50,857 nt of DNA from an uncultured Dietzia sp. (GCF_937873725.1 NZ_CALMYY010000024.1:1-50857), one strand, 5' to 3'. Shown: positions 25,052 through 36,739, counted from the stretch's first letter. The notes: generated from the letters alone by a model not told the origin. Made by a program: numbers and translations.

Positions 25052-25507
25052 TCAGCCCTCCTCGGACGAGCCCTCCACGATCCGGGCGGGCTCGGCCTTC
25101 CGGCTGCCGTGCGAGACCGCGATCTTGCGCGGCTGCGCCTCCTCGGCCACGGGGATGACCAGGCGGAGTACGCCGTCGGTGTAGTCGGCCTCGATCTTGT
25201 CGGTCGCGAGCCCCTTGCCCATCGCGAGCTGCCGGGCGAACGTGCCGGTCTGACGCTCGTGCATGAGCCACTGGGCCTCACCCTCGACGGGGGCCCGGCG
25301 CTCGGCGCGAACGGTGAGGGTGCGGTCCTCCACGTCGATGTCGATGGTCGAGGGATCGACCCCGGGCATGTCGATGAGGCCGACAAAGCGGTCGCCCTCC
25401 TTGTACAGGTCCATCGGGAGCGAGGTCGAGGCGGTCGCGCTGCGCAGCCCCTCGCCCAGGAGGCGGTCGAGCTCGCGGAACGGGTCGAAACGGGTGCTGG
25501 TGGCCAT
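25052..25507 (-). CDS. Small heat-shock protein, Hsp20 family
   Basis: 151-residue ATP-independent holdase chaperone. The alpha-crystallin domain (about 28-130) contains LPMDLYKEGDRFVGLIDMPGVD, DIDVEDRTLTVRAER and GVLRLVIPV (the Ile/Leu-x-Ile/Val motif). ATG at 25507 with AAGGAG. Upstream is a HspR-type HAIR element over a SigH-like promoter, the same regulators that act on acr2 of M. tuberculosis, so it is probably an Acr2-like stress chaperone. Confidence 0.94.
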   Translation of the reverse strand: MATSTRFDPFRELDRLLGEGLRSATASTSLPMDLYKEGDRFVGLIDMPGVDPSTIDIDVEDRTLTVRAERRAPVEGEAQWLMHERQTGTFARQLAMGKGLATDKIEADYTDGVLRLVIPVAEEAQPRKIAVSHGSRKAEPARIVEGSSEEG

Positions 25508-25568
25508 GGCTGGTCTCCTTCGGGACTGGTCCTGTCGCGCCCGGCGTGTCCGGGTTCGCAACCGGTTC

Positions 25569-25603
25569 AACTCGCGCCGATAGTTGAGTATTCCCGACTC
25601 AGG
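25569..25603 (-). promoter_or_regulatory. HspR operator (HAIR) overlapping a SigH-like promoter of hsp20
   Basis: GTTGAGT (25583-25589), N7, ACTCAGG (25597-25603), close to the HAIR consensus CTTGAGT-N7-ACTCAAG; an extra half-site CTTGAG lies at 25618-25623. On the minus strand GGGAATA (25589-25595), N17, GTT (25569-25571) fits a SigH/SigR-class promoter whose -35 falls in the operator spacer. Confidence 0.72.
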
Positions 25604-25633
25604 TACGGCAATTCTGACTTGAGCCCACCGCGC

Positions 25634-26320
25634 TCAGTCCTTGCGGAGGCTCACCAGGAAGTCGATCGTGCCGTCCGGGCCGACGGTGACGAAGCCCAGG
25701 CTCGGCGGTGTGACACCGACCTCGGTCCACGTCATGGGGACCGCCCCGGAGGCGATGAGGGACTCGCCCGACCGGAACACGGTCACCTCGACGGTCTTGC
25801 GGACGGTCGCGCCCTTGACCGTCAGGTCGACCACCATCGGGAGCGTCGCGGTGGACCCGTCCCCCGGGACGGTGGTCAGGTCGACCGGCTCGGCCACGGA
25901 GAGTGTCGCGACCGGATGGCCGGCGGCGTCGAGGATCCGGGGCGAGCGGGCCTGGTTGTCGCGCTGGTCGATGTCCGTCGCGATGTCCGCCACCCGGACC
26001 TCGAACGTCGCGGATTCCAGGGTGTTGCCCGAGATGGTCGCCTCGCCGGTCACCTGATCGGTGCTCCCGACGACGGTGACCGGTTCACCCCGGAGGATCT
26101 CGTCGACCGTGTACCCGGCGGCCGTGACGTTGGGTACGGTCCCGGGCACGACCGACCAGGTCCCGTCCAGGTCTCCGGCGGCGGCCTCGGCGCGTTCCGT
26201 GGACACGGCTGCGGCGGGCGCGTCGTCCCCGCCTCGCACCGCCCTGTAGGCGAACGGCCCGGCCACGACCAGGGCGATGACGACGACCACAGCGCCGAGG
26301 ATCCACGAGAGCGTCCGCAT
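25634..26320 (-). CDS. YceI-family protein, membrane-anchored
   Basis: 228 residues. One N-terminal membrane segment (LSWILGAVVVVIALVVAGPFAY) is probably an uncleaved anchor. The YceI lipocalin-like domain follows: GTWSVVPG, AGYTVDEI, then SATFEVRVADIATDI..DNQARSPRILDAAGHPVATLSV and WTEVGVTPPSLGFVTVGPDGTIDFLV. The family binds polyprenoid or other amphiphilic lipids in the envelope. ATG at 26320, with a TATCCT box (26328-26333) 7 bases upstream and no Shine-Dalgarno. Confidence 0.9.
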   Translation of the reverse strand: MRTLSWILGAVVVVIALVVAGPFAYRAVRGGDDAPAAAVSTERAEAAAGDLDGTWSVVPGTVPNVTAAGYTVDEILRGEPVTVVGSTDQVTGEATISGNTLESATFEVRVADIATDIDQRDNQARSPRILDAAGHPVATLSVAEPVDLTTVPGDGSTATLPMVVDLTVKGATVRKTVEVTVFRSGESLIASGAVPMTWTEVGVTPPSLGFVTVGPDGTIDFLVSLRKD

Positions 26321-26327
26321 GGTCCCG

Positions 26328-26333
26328 AGGATA
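26328..26333 (-). promoter_or_regulatory. -10 box of the YceI gene, leaderless type
   Basis: TATCCT on the minus strand, 7 bases before the ATG at 26320. Confidence 0.55.
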
Positions 26334-26396
26334 GGAGCACACACTGGTCCGCGGGGGAGGGTGGCCCGTTCGTCCAACGGCGAGTGCGTGTCTCGA

Positions 26397-26402
26397 TAAA
26401 CT
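26397..26402 (+). promoter_or_regulatory. Probable -10 box of the 26457-27976 gene pair
   Basis: TAAACT in a locally AT-rich patch; the transcript would start near 26409, leaving a leader of about 50 nt with GGGAG before the ATG. Confidence 0.4.
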
Positions 26403-26456
26403 GACTCTAACTATGAGGTCCGGCGTGTGCTGGATCCGGCAGTTGGGAGTTGCGCC

Positions 26457-27056
26457 ATGACCCAGAATCCTCCCCCCGGATGGAACGGCCCACCCACCTC
26501 AGAGTTCAGGCCCGTGCAGCAGCCCGGGTACGGGCCGGGTGCGCCCGGCGGCTACGGCGGCTACGGCGGGCCGCCCGTCAAGCAGGGGATGTCCTCGGCG
26601 GCGGTCGTCGCGCTGACCATCGGCGTGATGCTCCTGATCGGCGTGGTCGCGCTCGCGGCCTTCTTCCTGGTGCCCCGGTTGACGGGGAATTCGGCCGCCC
26701 CGGTCACGTCGACGGTCTCGGCGACCGCCACCGTCCCCGAGGCGCCGGCGCAGCCCACCGTGCAGCCCCCCGTTCAGCCCGCCCGGCCCGCGCAGGGGGT
26801 GGCGCCGGCCGGTGCGTACGAATGCTCGGACGCGGAGGACGGGGCGTACTCGCGGTCCGCGGTCGGGTCCAACTCCACGTCCTGCGAGTTCGCCCTGTCC
26901 GTGTGGGCGGAGTACCTGCTGGCGGGAGGCAACGGCGGGCCGATGGTCGTGGACGCCTACAGCCCGGTGACCGGCGTCGTGTACACCATGTCGTGTTCGG
27001 GTGGTGGGGTGGTGACCTGCACCGGCGGCAACAACGCCGTGGTCTACATCTACTGA
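26457..27056 (+). CDS. Membrane-anchored protein with small Cys-containing outer domain
   Basis: 199 residues: a Pro/Gly-rich cytoplasmic start (GYGPGAPGGYGGYGGPP), one membrane segment (about 45-70), a Val/Pro/Ala-rich spacer, and an outer domain of about 80 residues with Cys in YECSDA, TSCEFA, TMSCSG and VTCTGG, probably two disulphides, ending GGNNAVVYIY. Such domains occur at the outside end of mycobacterial-type Ser/Thr kinases (resemblance by eye). The ATG at 26457 has GGGAG 8 bases upstream. Its stop overlaps the start of the lipoprotein gene. Confidence 0.82.
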   Translation: MTQNPPPGWNGPPTSEFRPVQQPGYGPGAPGGYGGYGGPPVKQGMSSAAVVALTIGVMLLIGVVALAAFFLVPRLTGNSAAPVTSTVSATATVPEAPAQPTVQPPVQPARPAQGVAPAGAYECSDAEDGAYSRSAVGSNSTSCEFALSVWAEYLLAGGNGGPMVVDAYSPVTGVVYTMSCSGGGVVTCTGGNNAVVYIY

Positions 27057-27976
27057 TGACGCCGGAGCACGGGAGGCGGGCGGCCGTCGCGGCGACCCTG
27101 GCGATCGCGGTGGCGGCGGGCGGGTGCTCCTCACTCGGAGCGTCGGGTTCCCCGCGGGAGACCGTGCTGGTGACGGAGGTGGTGACCACGGTGACCGCGG
27201 CGTCGCCCGTCCAGGGCGGGGTCGGGGTGCCCGGGGCCGCGGCCGGCGTCCCGCCGGCGCCCGTCCCGCCGGCGCCGGATGTCCCGGCCGCGCTCGACGC
27301 CGTGATCAGCGCCGTCCCCGGAAGTTCCGGGGTTGCGGTATCGGCGGTCGGGGGTGCGGGCGAGGTCCGGTCCGCCGGACTCTGGCGGACGGGCGTCGCG
27401 TGGTCGACGATCAAGGTGCCGCTGGCGGTGGCGGTGGCCCGGACCGATCCGCAGGCACTGGAGGCCTCCGCCACCGCGATCACGGTCTCGGACAACGGGG
27501 CGGCCGAGCGGTTGTGGGACTCGCTCGGCGGGGGAGCCTCCGCGGCGTCGGCGGTCGGCGCGGTCCTGGCCGAGGGCGGCGACAGCACCTCGCAGGTGCC
27601 GTCGGTCCACACCCGCGCGGGCTACACGATCTTCGGCCAGACCAGGTGGGCGCTGAGCGATCAGGCCCGCTTCGGTAGTCGCCTGCCGTGCCTGCAGTCG
27701 TCCGCGCGCGTCCTCGAACTGATGGGGCAGGTCTCGCCGGATCAGCGGTGGGGGCTCGGGCGCATCCCCGGTGCACGTGTCAAGGGCGGCTGGGGGCCGG
27801 GTGAGGGCGGCGGATACCTGGTCCGCCAGTTCGGGATCGTCCCGGGTGCCGGGGGGGACGTGGCGGTCGCCCTCGCGATCGACGCACCGTCCTTCGAGGC
27901 CGGGGCGGCCGCGCTGTCGACGATGGCGGACGACCTGGCGCCCCATCTGCCGTCGATTCCCGGAGGGGTGTGTTGA
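27056..27976 (+). CDS. Lipoprotein with class A beta-lactamase-like serine hydrolase fold
   Basis: 306 residues. Lipobox VAAGGC near residue 23 directs membrane anchoring by Lgt, whose gene is in this window. After a Pro-rich linker come WSTIKVPLAVAVA (S-x-x-K with the nucleophile Ser), VSDNGAAERLW (SDN motif) and ARVKGGWG (the KTG-like triad), the three active-site motifs of class A beta-lactamases and related penicillin-recognising enzymes. The glutamate of the omega loop cannot be placed by eye, so real beta-lactamase activity is uncertain. ATG overlaps the upstream stop (TGATG), so translation is coupled. Confidence 0.85.
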   Translation: MTPEHGRRAAVAATLAIAVAAGGCSSLGASGSPRETVLVTEVVTTVTAASPVQGGVGVPGAAAGVPPAPVPPAPDVPAALDAVISAVPGSSGVAVSAVGGAGEVRSAGLWRTGVAWSTIKVPLAVAVARTDPQALEASATAITVSDNGAAERLWDSLGGGASAASAVGAVLAEGGDSTSQVPSVHTRAGYTIFGQTRWALSDQARFGSRLPCLQSSARVLELMGQVSPDQRWGLGRIPGARVKGGWGPGEGGGYLVRQFGIVPGAGGDVAVALAIDAPSFEAGAAALSTMADDLAPHLPSIPGGVC

Positions 27977-27995
27977 GCGTCGACCGCAGCTCCGT

Positions 27996-28355
27996 CTAGG
28001 TGCAGCAGTTGGGATCGAGCGCCGCGCGTAGGGCGTCGATCGCCGATCCGCGGGCGCGGTGGAAGACGCCCATCCCGCGCCGCTCGGATTCGATCATCCC
28101 CGCGTCGCGGAGTCGGCCGAGGTGATGCGAGGTCGTCGACTCGGCGACGCCGGTGGCCGCGGCCAGGTCGCCGGTGCGGACCTCGCCGTCGTCGCTGGTG
28201 AGCAGGATCGACAGCAGGCGGATCCGCACCGGATCGGCCAGCGCCTTGAGTCGCAGGGCGATCTCGACGGCGTCGTCGTGCCCGATCGGCCCGGCCGACA
28301 TCGGCGCGCAGCACACCGGCGAGCTGACGTCGATCAGGGGGAGCGCCTTGGGCAT
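27996..28355 (-). CDS. arsR: ArsR-family metalloregulator
   Basis: 119 residues, winged HTH: ALRLKALADPVRIRLLSILL, then DLAAATGVAESTTSHHLGRLRDAGMIESERRG. Vicinal Cys pairs are present at both ends (SPVCCAP near residue 15 and NCCT at the C-terminus); such pairs are used for As(III) binding in several actinobacterial ArsR proteins. ATG at 28355 with TAGACT 7 bases upstream, so leaderless. It diverges from the ArsI/CadI gene, and two inverted 15-bp copies of the putative operator lie between them. Confidence 0.93.
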   Translation of the reverse strand: MPKALPLIDVSSPVCCAPMSAGPIGHDDAVEIALRLKALADPVRIRLLSILLTSDDGEVRTGDLAAATGVAESTTSHHLGRLRDAGMIESERRGMGVFHRARGSAIDALRAALDPNCCT

Positions 28356-28362
28356 GCCGCGG

Positions 28363-28368
28363 AGTCTA
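28363..28368 (-). promoter_or_regulatory. -10 box of arsR, leaderless type
   Basis: TAGACT on the minus strand, 7 bases before the ATG at 28355. Confidence 0.6.
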
Positions 28369-28379
28369 ACCGAGCTTCT

Positions 28380-28435
28380 TGACGAATATCGAAAAGCCTG
28401 GTTCTCTGTGCCGGGTAGAGATTCGATATCCGTCA
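28380..28435. promoter_or_regulatory. Paired ArsR operators in the arsR-arsI intergenic region
   Basis: TGACGAATATCGAAA (28380-28394) and its near-exact inverse ATTCGATATCCGTCA (28421-28435), matching at 13 of 15 positions, with centres 41 bp apart. One copy lies just upstream of the arsR promoter, the other over the likely arsI promoter (TAGAGA at 28416-28421). Confidence 0.72.
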
Positions 28436-28455
28436 CAAAGGTGGAGGTTCCGACC

Positions 28456-28881
28456 ATGTCCCGTGTGCAACTCGCCCTCAACGTCGACGACGTCGACGAG
28501 GCCGTCCGGTTCTACTCGACGCTGCTGCGCGTCGACCCCGCCAAGCGCAAGCCCGGCTACGCCAACTTCATCGTGGAGCAGCCGCCGCTCAAGCTCGTCC
28601 TGCTCGAGAACCCCGGCCAGGGCGGCACCCTCAACCACCTGGGCGTCGAGGTCGAGTCCAGCGAGCAGGTCCACAGCGAGATCGCCCGCCTCACCGACGC
28701 CGGCATGTTCACCGACGAGGAGATCGGCACCACGTGCTGCTTCGCCACCCAGGACAAGGTGTGGGTCACCGGTCCGGGCGGCGAGCGGTGGGAGGTCTAC
28801 ACCGTGCTCGCCGACTCGGAGACGTTCGGCGCGCTCCCCGTGGTGGGGGACGACGACGAGCCGGGGACCTGCTGCGCGTGA
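28456..28881 (+). CDS. arsI: ArsI/CadI-family metalloenzyme (glyoxalase-fold)
   Basis: 141 residues, vicinal-oxygen-chelate fold. ArsI is a C-As lyase that demethylates trivalent organoarsenicals; CadI is the mycobacterial relative. It has the N-terminal [29 protein letters not shown] with a metal-ligand His, the vicinal Cys pair in [14 protein letters not shown] that binds the arsenical, and GERWEVYTV with the metal Glu. It ends in another Cys pair (GTCCA). The divergent arsR and shared operators support induction by arsenic or cadmium. Confidence 0.92.
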   Translation: MSRVQLALNVDDVDEAVRFYSTLLRVDPAKRKPGYANFIVEQPPLKLVLLENPGQGGTLNHLGVEVESSEQVHSEIARLTDAGMFTDEEIGTTCCFATQDKVWVTGPGGERWEVYTVLADSETFGALPVVGDDDEPGTCCA

Positions 28882-28899
28882 CCGGTGTGCGGGCGCACC

Positions 28900-28905
28900 T
28901 AGACT
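28900..28905 (+). promoter_or_regulatory. Possible -10 box of the his operon
   Basis: TAGACT, 58 bases before the hisD ATG; CGTGAC (28878-28883) is a weak -35 at 16-bp spacing. No leader peptide or T-box-like structure was noticed in the short leader. Confidence 0.45.
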
Positions 28906-28963
28906 GGTCCGGGGTCGTCGAGCGGTTGTCCGGCGTCCCGTGAACCAACGGAAAGGCCACACC

Positions 28964-32078
<3,115 letters not shown>

Positions 32079-32085
32079 TGCCGGC

Positions 32086-33294
32086 GTGAGCTCGGCGGAC
32101 GGGAAGCCGGGGGCGCTCGCGCGGTTGGCGCGCACCCCCGGCGTGCCGGCCGCGTTCGTCCTGGTCCTGCTCGCCTTCGGCGGGTTCTCCCTGCTCCTGC
32201 CCGTCGTGCCGCTGGCCGTGGTGCGGGGCGGCGGCAGCGAACTGGTCGCGGGCGCGTCCACCGGCGTGTTCATGACGGTCACCGTCCTGGTCCAGCTGCT
32301 CACCCCCAGGGTCACCGCGGCGATCGGCTACCGCTGGGCGCTGGCCGTCGGAAGTGCGTTGCTGGGGCTGCCGTCCGGCCTACTCGCCCTTGCCGACGGG
32401 CCCGTCGCCGTCCTGGCCGTGAGCGGCGTCCGTGGCGCGGGGTTCGGGATGATGACGGTCGCCGGGTCCGCCCTGGTCGCCGAGCTCGCGCCGCCGGGGA
32501 TGCTCGGCCGCGCCACCTCGCTGATCGGGCTGGCGGTGGGGATCTCCGAGGCGATCTTCCTGCCGGTCGGGCTCTGGCTCCTCGAGGTGTTCGGGCTGGC
32601 CACGGTGGCGTGGAGCGCCACCGCGTTCGGCGTCGTGGGCCTGCTCGCCGCCGCGCGGCTTCCCGACGTCCACCCCGCACCGCCGGAGCGGGCCGATCCC
32701 TCCGCGCTCAGCCGCAGGGCCGTGCTCGTCCTGCTGGCCGGGCCGTTCCTCGTCATGGTCGCGGTGTCCCTGCCGTACGGGGCCGCGGCGTCGTTCCTCT
32801 CTCCCGCGCTCGACTCGATCGCCACCGGCAGCGGTGCGGTGGTGGCGGGCGTGGGGCTCGGGCTCCTGGGCGTCGGCGTGATCGTGGGCCGCACCGTCGC
32901 GGGGCTCATCTCCGACCGCCGCGGGCCCGGCGCCCTGGTCTGGCCCGGCCTGGCGGTCTCGGCGCTCGGCATGGGCGGCATCGCGGGCCTGCTCTCCGTG
33001 TCGGCCGACCCGTGGTGGTTCATCGCCCCGGCCGTGGTGTTCGGCCTCGGGTTCGGCGCCGTGCAGAACGAGGCGCTCGTCAGCTCGTTCGAGAGGATGC
33101 CGCGCTCCCGGCTGGGAACCGCCTCCGCCTCGTGGAACATCTCCTTCGACGCCGGGACGGGTCTCGGTTCGGTGGTCATGGGTGGGTTCGCCGGGTTCGG
33201 GTACGTCGTCCTGTTCACGGTCGCCGCCGGCGTCGTGCTGGTGGTGGGCGGCCCGGCGGCGGTGGGTACCAGACGGACTAAGGTGAACTCATGA
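32086..33294 (+). CDS. MFS transporter inside the his operon
   Basis: 402 residues with about 12 membrane segments, for example [20 protein letters not shown] at 17-36; the loop between helices 2 and 3 is weakly conserved ([14 protein letters not shown]). GTG at 32086 lies 8 bases after the hisB stop and the gene ends overlapping hisH, so it is part of the operon. Related corynebacteria also carry an MFS gene here; amino-acid or intermediate export is a guess from context only. Confidence 0.9.
   Translation: MSSADGKPGALARLARTPGVPAAFVLVLLAFGGFSLLLPVVPLAVVRGGGSELVAGASTGVFMTVTVLVQLLTPRVTAAIGYRWALAVGSALLGLPSGLLALADGPVAVLAVSGVRGAGFGMMTVAGSALVAELAPPGMLGRATSLIGLAVGISEAIFLPVGLWLLEVFGLATVAWSATAFGVVGLLAAARLPDVHPAPPERADPSALSRRAVLVLLAGPFLVMVAVSLPYGAAASFLSPALDSIATGSGAVVAGVGLGLLGVGVIVGRTVAGLISDRRGPGALVWPGLAVSALGMGGIAGLLSVSADPWWFIAPAVVFGLGFGAVQNEALVSSFERMPRSRLGTASASWNISFDAGTGLGSVVMGGFAGFGYVVLFTVAAGVVLVVGGPAAVGTRRTKVNS
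33279..33284 (+). promoter_or_regulatory. Possible internal -10 box before hisH
   Basis: TAAGGT, 6 bases before the hisH ATG. The same bases (AAGGTG) could serve as a Shine-Dalgarno, so this may be a ribosome site, an internal leaderless promoter, or both. Confidence 0.35.
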
Positions 33295-33956
33295 CAAAGT
33301 CCGCCACGCGAGTGGCGCTCCTCGACTATGGCTCTGGCAACCTCCGTTCCGCCCAGCGCGCACTCGAGCGGGTCGGCGCGCACGTCGACCTCACCTCGGA
33401 CGCCACGGCGGCCTCCCAGGCCGAGGCGCTCGTCGTTCCCGGCGTCGGCGCGTTCGCCGCGTGCATGCAGGGACTCGAGGCGGTCAAGGGGCCCAGGATC
33501 ATCGGCGAGCGGCTCGCCGGAGGCCGCCCCGTCCTGGGGATCTGCGTGGGGATGCAGGTCATGTTCGAGCGGGGGACCGAGTTCGCCGACGGCGAGCACG
33601 AGGGCTCGTCCGGTGCCGCCGGCTGCGGGGAGTGGCCCGGGGTTGTCGAGCGCCTCGAGGCACCGGTGCTGCCCCACATGGGGTGGAACACCGTGGAGCC
33701 CGCCGAGCACACCGTCCTCTTCGCCGGGATGCCCGCCGACGAGCGCTTCTACTTCGTCCACTCCTACGGTGTGCGGCGGTGGGAGATGGAGCCGTCGGAC
33801 CTGCTGAGGCCCCCGGACGTCACGTGGGCCGAGCACGGCACGCGGTTCGTCGCCGCGGTGGAGAACGGTCCGCTCATGGCCACGCAGTTCCACCCCGAGA
33901 AGTCCGGCGACGCCGGGCTCCACCTGCTCGAGAACTGGCTCCGTTCCGTTGGCTAG
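33291..33956 (+). CDS. hisH: Imidazole glycerol phosphate synthase, glutaminase subunit HisH
   Basis: Class I glutamine amidotransferase supplying ammonia to HisF. 221 residues. [19 protein letters not shown] at the start, the nucleophile Cys in [31 protein letters not shown] and the catalytic His/Glu in [13 protein letters not shown]. The ATG overlaps the stop of the MFS gene. Confidence 0.97.
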   Translation: MTKSATRVALLDYGSGNLRSAQRALERVGAHVDLTSDATAASQAEALVVPGVGAFAACMQGLEAVKGPRIIGERLAGGRPVLGICVGMQVMFERGTEFADGEHEGSSGAAGCGEWPGVVERLEAPVLPHMGWNTVEPAEHTVLFAGMPADERFYFVHSYGVRRWEMEPSDLLRPPDVTWAEHGTRFVAAVENGPLMATQFHPEKSGDAGLHLLENWLRSVG

Positions 33957-34254
33957 CGACAGGGGTGGACCCGCGCCGCTGTCGTTCGCGATCCTCGCCC
34001 TGGGGGTCGCGGGGGCGGGAGTGCTCCTCCTGGGTCTGACCACCCTCGCGGTCGCACTGCTCCCGCTGCCGCCCGTGGGCCGGGCCGTGGTGGCGCTCGT
34101 CGGGGTGGTCCTCACCATCGCGGCGATGGGCCTGGCGTCCAACCGCATCACCGCCAGGGCGATCCGAGCCGAGTACGGCGACGACGTTCCCGGTGAGGCG
34201 TCAGGAGCGGCCGAGGGCGATGGGAGTCCTCGCCGCGAGGACGGACTAGGCTGA
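33949..34254 (+). CDS. Small two-helix membrane protein
   Basis: 101 residues, two hydrophobic segments (about 10-38 and 41-62) and a charged tail. TTG at 33949 is the only available early start; it overlaps the hisH stop, which supports coupling. I do not recognise the family; a small membrane protein in this position is known in related genomes. No function is suggested. Confidence 0.75.
   Translation: MASDRGGPAPLSFAILALGVAGAGVLLLGLTTLAVALLPLPPVGRAVVALVGVVLTIAAMGLASNRITARAIRAEYGDDVPGEASGAAEGDGSPRREDGLG
34247..34252 (+). promoter_or_regulatory. -10 box before priA, leaderless type
   Basis: TAGGCT, 7 bases before the GTG at 34260; it overlaps the stop of the preceding gene and would allow priA-impA-hisFI to be transcribed independently. 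Confidence 0.5.
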
Positions 34255-34259
34255 TCGCC

Positions 34260-35009
34260 GTGACCACTCCTTCTTATCTCGAACTCCTGCCCGCCGTCGA
34301 CGTCGCCGACGGCCAGGCCGTCCGCCTGGTCCAGGGGGAGGCCGGGACCGAGACGTCGTACGGATCGCCGCTGGAGGCGGCCCTGCAGTGGCAGCGCGAC
34401 GGCGCCGAGTGGGTCCACCTGGTGGACCTCGACGCCGCGTTCGGTCGCGGGACCAACCGCGAACTCCTCGCCGAGGTCGTCGGCGTCCTGGACGTCAAGG
34501 TGGAGATGTCCGGGGGCATCCGTGACGACGACTCGCTGGAGGCCGCCCTGGCCACCGGCTGCGCACGGGTCAACCTCGGCACCGCGGCCCTCGAGAACCC
34601 GGAGTGGTGCGCCTCCGCCATCGCCCGCCACGGTGACCGCATCGCGGTGGGTATGGACGTGCGGGTGGTCGACGGAGAGCCGCGGCTGCGTGGCCGCGGC
34701 TGGGTGTCCGACGGCGGCAACCTCTGGGAGGTGCTCGAGCGCCTGAACAAGGACGGGTGCGCGCGGTACGTCGTCACCGACGTCTCCAAGGACGGGATGC
34801 TCAACGGCCCGAACCTCGAGATGCTCTCGCAGGTGTGCTCGGTGACCGACTCGCCGGTCGTCGCCTCGGGTGGGGTCTCGTCGATCGCCGACCTCGAGGC
34901 CATCGCCACGCTCGTGCCCGAGGGCGTCGAGGGCGCCATCGTCGGCAAGGCCCTCTACGCCGGCAGGTTCACCCTCCCCGAGGCCCTCGCCGCCGTCAGC
35001 GTCCGCTGA
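34260..35009 (+). CDS. priA: Bifunctional HisA/TrpF isomerase PriA
   Basis: (Beta-alpha)8 isomerase acting on both ProFAR (histidine) and phosphoribosylanthranilate (tryptophan). 249 residues. [18 protein letters not shown] carries the first catalytic Asp, [11 protein letters not shown] follows, and [20 protein letters not shown] holds the second. Assignment as PriA rather than HisA rests on the actinobacterial type and on the absence of trpF among the nearby trp genes. GTG at 34260 lies 5 bases after the preceding stop. Confidence 0.95.
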   Translation: MTTPSYLELLPAVDVADGQAVRLVQGEAGTETSYGSPLEAALQWQRDGAEWVHLVDLDAAFGRGTNRELLAEVVGVLDVKVEMSGGIRDDDSLEAALATGCARVNLGTAALENPEWCASAIARHGDRIAVGMDVRVVDGEPRLRGRGWVSDGGNLWEVLERLNKDGCARYVVTDVSKDGMLNGPNLEMLSQVCSVTDSPVVASGGVSSIADLEAIATLVPEGVEGAIVGKALYAGRFTLPEALAAVSVR

Positions 35010-35043
35010 GTCCGCACGACCTACCTCGAGCAGGAGGCCCGAG

Positions 35044-35958
35044 ATGACCCATCAGACCGGAAACACCCTGCCGACGGATCTGGCCGTCGAGCCGGGCGAG
35101 GCACTCGCGCTCGCCGTGCGAGTGCTCGAGGGGGTCTCGCCGAGATTCGTCGAGGGGCTGGGCGCGGAGGGCACGCGCGTCAAGGGCTCCCGCAACGACT
35201 TCGCCACCGAACTCGACCTCGAGCTCGAGCGGAGGATCTCCGATGCGCTCCGCGAGGGGACCGGGCTCGACGTGCACGGGGAGGAGTACGGCGGACCGCC
35301 CGTCAACGAGGGCACACTCTGGGTGGTCGACCCGATCGACGGCACCGCCAACTACTCGCTCGGCATCCCGACCACCGGCATCCTCTTGGCGCTCGTCCAC
35401 CAGCGGCAGCCCGTCCTGGGACTCACCTGGCTGCCCCTCCTCGGCCTCCGGTTCACCTCCGTCGCCGGGGGGCCGCTCAAGGAGAACGACGAGGAGGTCC
35501 CGACGATCTCCGACGTCTCGATCCGCGACGTCGCGCTGGGGCTCGGGTCGCTCAACACCGGCGCCCGCACCACCTACCCGCCCGCGTTCCGACGCGAGGT
35601 GTTCGAGCAGCTCACCGTCGACGCCGCCCGCACCCGGAAGTTCGGGTCCACGGGCGTCGACCTGTCGTTCGTGGCCTCCAGCCGGCTGTCCGCCGCGGTG
35701 AGCTTCGGCAACTACGCGTGGGACAACGCGGCCGGCGCCTGTCACATCCGCGCCGTGGGCGGGGTCGTCACCGACCTGCACGGCGAGCAGTGGTCCACCG
35801 AGTCCCAGTCCATCCTCGCGGCCGGTCCGCGCGCGCACGCCGAGGTGCTCGACACGATCCGTCAGCTCGGTGACCCCGGGAACTTCTTCGAAGCCGGCCG
35901 GCGCCGGGCCACACCCGGACCGGAGAGCCACCGCCCGTGGCTCGACTCGGGGAGGTGA
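35044..35958 (+). CDS. impA: Inositol monophosphatase-family phosphatase (ImpA)
   Basis: 304 residues. Li-sensitive phosphatase fold: [24 protein letters not shown] (metal Glu), [18 protein letters not shown] (the DPIDGT metal motif) and [13 protein letters not shown] (WDxxAG motif). It sits between priA and hisF as in mycobacteria. The his run contains no other phosphatase, so histidinol-phosphate phosphatase is a reasonable guess; inositol phosphate is the alternative. ATG at 35044 with AGGAGG. Confidence 0.92.
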   Translation: MTHQTGNTLPTDLAVEPGEALALAVRVLEGVSPRFVEGLGAEGTRVKGSRNDFATELDLELERRISDALREGTGLDVHGEEYGGPPVNEGTLWVVDPIDGTANYSLGIPTTGILLALVHQRQPVLGLTWLPLLGLRFTSVAGGPLKENDEEVPTISDVSIRDVALGLGSLNTGARTTYPPAFRREVFEQLTVDAARTRKFGSTGVDLSFVASSRLSAAVSFGNYAWDNAAGACHIRAVGGVVTDLHGEQWSTESQSILAAGPRAHAEVLDTIRQLGDPGNFFEAGRRRATPGPESHRPWLDSGR

Positions 35959-35965
35959 TCCGGCC

Positions 35966-36739
35966 GTGACACTCGCCACCAGGGTGATCCCGTGCCTCGA
36001 CGTGGACGCCGGCCGTGTGGTCAAGGGGGTCAACTTCCTCGACCTGCGGGACGCCGGCGACCCGGTCGAGTTGGCCGCCGCCTACGACGCCCAGGGCGCC
36101 GACGAGCTCACGTTCCTGGACGTGACCGCGTCGTCGTCGGGCCGCGGGACGATGATCGACGTGGTCAAGCGGACCGCCGAGCAGGTCTTCATCCCCCTCA
36201 CCGTCGGCGGCGGGGTACGCACGGCCGAGGACGTCGACCAGTTGCTCCGCGCCGGTGCGGACAAGGTGAGCGTCAACACCGCGGCCATCGCCCGCCCGGA
36301 GCTGCTCGGGGAGCTGAGCAGGCGGTTCGGGTCGCAGTGCATCGTCCTGTCCGTCGACGCCCGAACCGTCCCGGAGGGCCAGAGCCCCACGCCGTCCGGC
36401 TGGGAGGTCACCACGCACGGCGGCCGCCGCGGCACCGGGATCGACGCCATCGACTGGGCCCGGCGCGGCCAGGACCTGGGCGTGGGGGAGATCCTGCTCA
36501 ACTCGATGGACGCCGACGGGACCAAGGCCGGATTCGACCTGGACATGGTGCGCGCGGCGCGCGCGGCCGTGACGATCCCGGTCATCGCCTCGGGCGGCGC
36601 CGGCGCGGTCGAGCACTTCGCCCCCGCCGTGAAGGCCGGTGCCGACGCGGTGCTGGCGGCCAGCGTCTTCCACTTCGGTGAGATGACGATCGGCGACGTC
36701 AAGAGGGCGATGGCGGCCGAGGGGATCACGGTCCGATGA
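35966..36739 (+). CDS. hisF: Imidazole glycerol phosphate synthase, cyclase subunit HisF
   Basis: 257-residue barrel, partner of His[20 protein letters not shown] holds the first catalytic Asp; [28 protein letters not shown] and VLSVDART (second Asp) follow; [20 protein letters not shown] and [13 protein letters not shown] close the phosphate sites. GTG at 35966 with GGAGGTG; the stop overlaps hisI. Confidence 0.98.
   Translation: MTLATRVIPCLDVDAGRVVKGVNFLDLRDAGDPVELAAAYDAQGADELTFLDVTASSSGRGTMIDVVKRTAEQVFIPLTVGGGVRTAEDVDQLLRAGADKVSVNTAAIARPELLGELSRRFGSQCIVLSVDARTVPEGQSPTPSGWEVTTHGGRRGTGIDAIDWARRGQDLGVGEILLNSMDADGTKAGFDLDMVRAARAAVTIPVIASGGAGAVEHFAPAVKAGADAVLAASVFHFGEMTIGDVKRAMAAEGITVR

Noticed and set aside
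28881..28963. T-box or histidine leader peptide before hisD
   Set aside because: No His-rich short frame and no room for a T-box in an 82-base gap.
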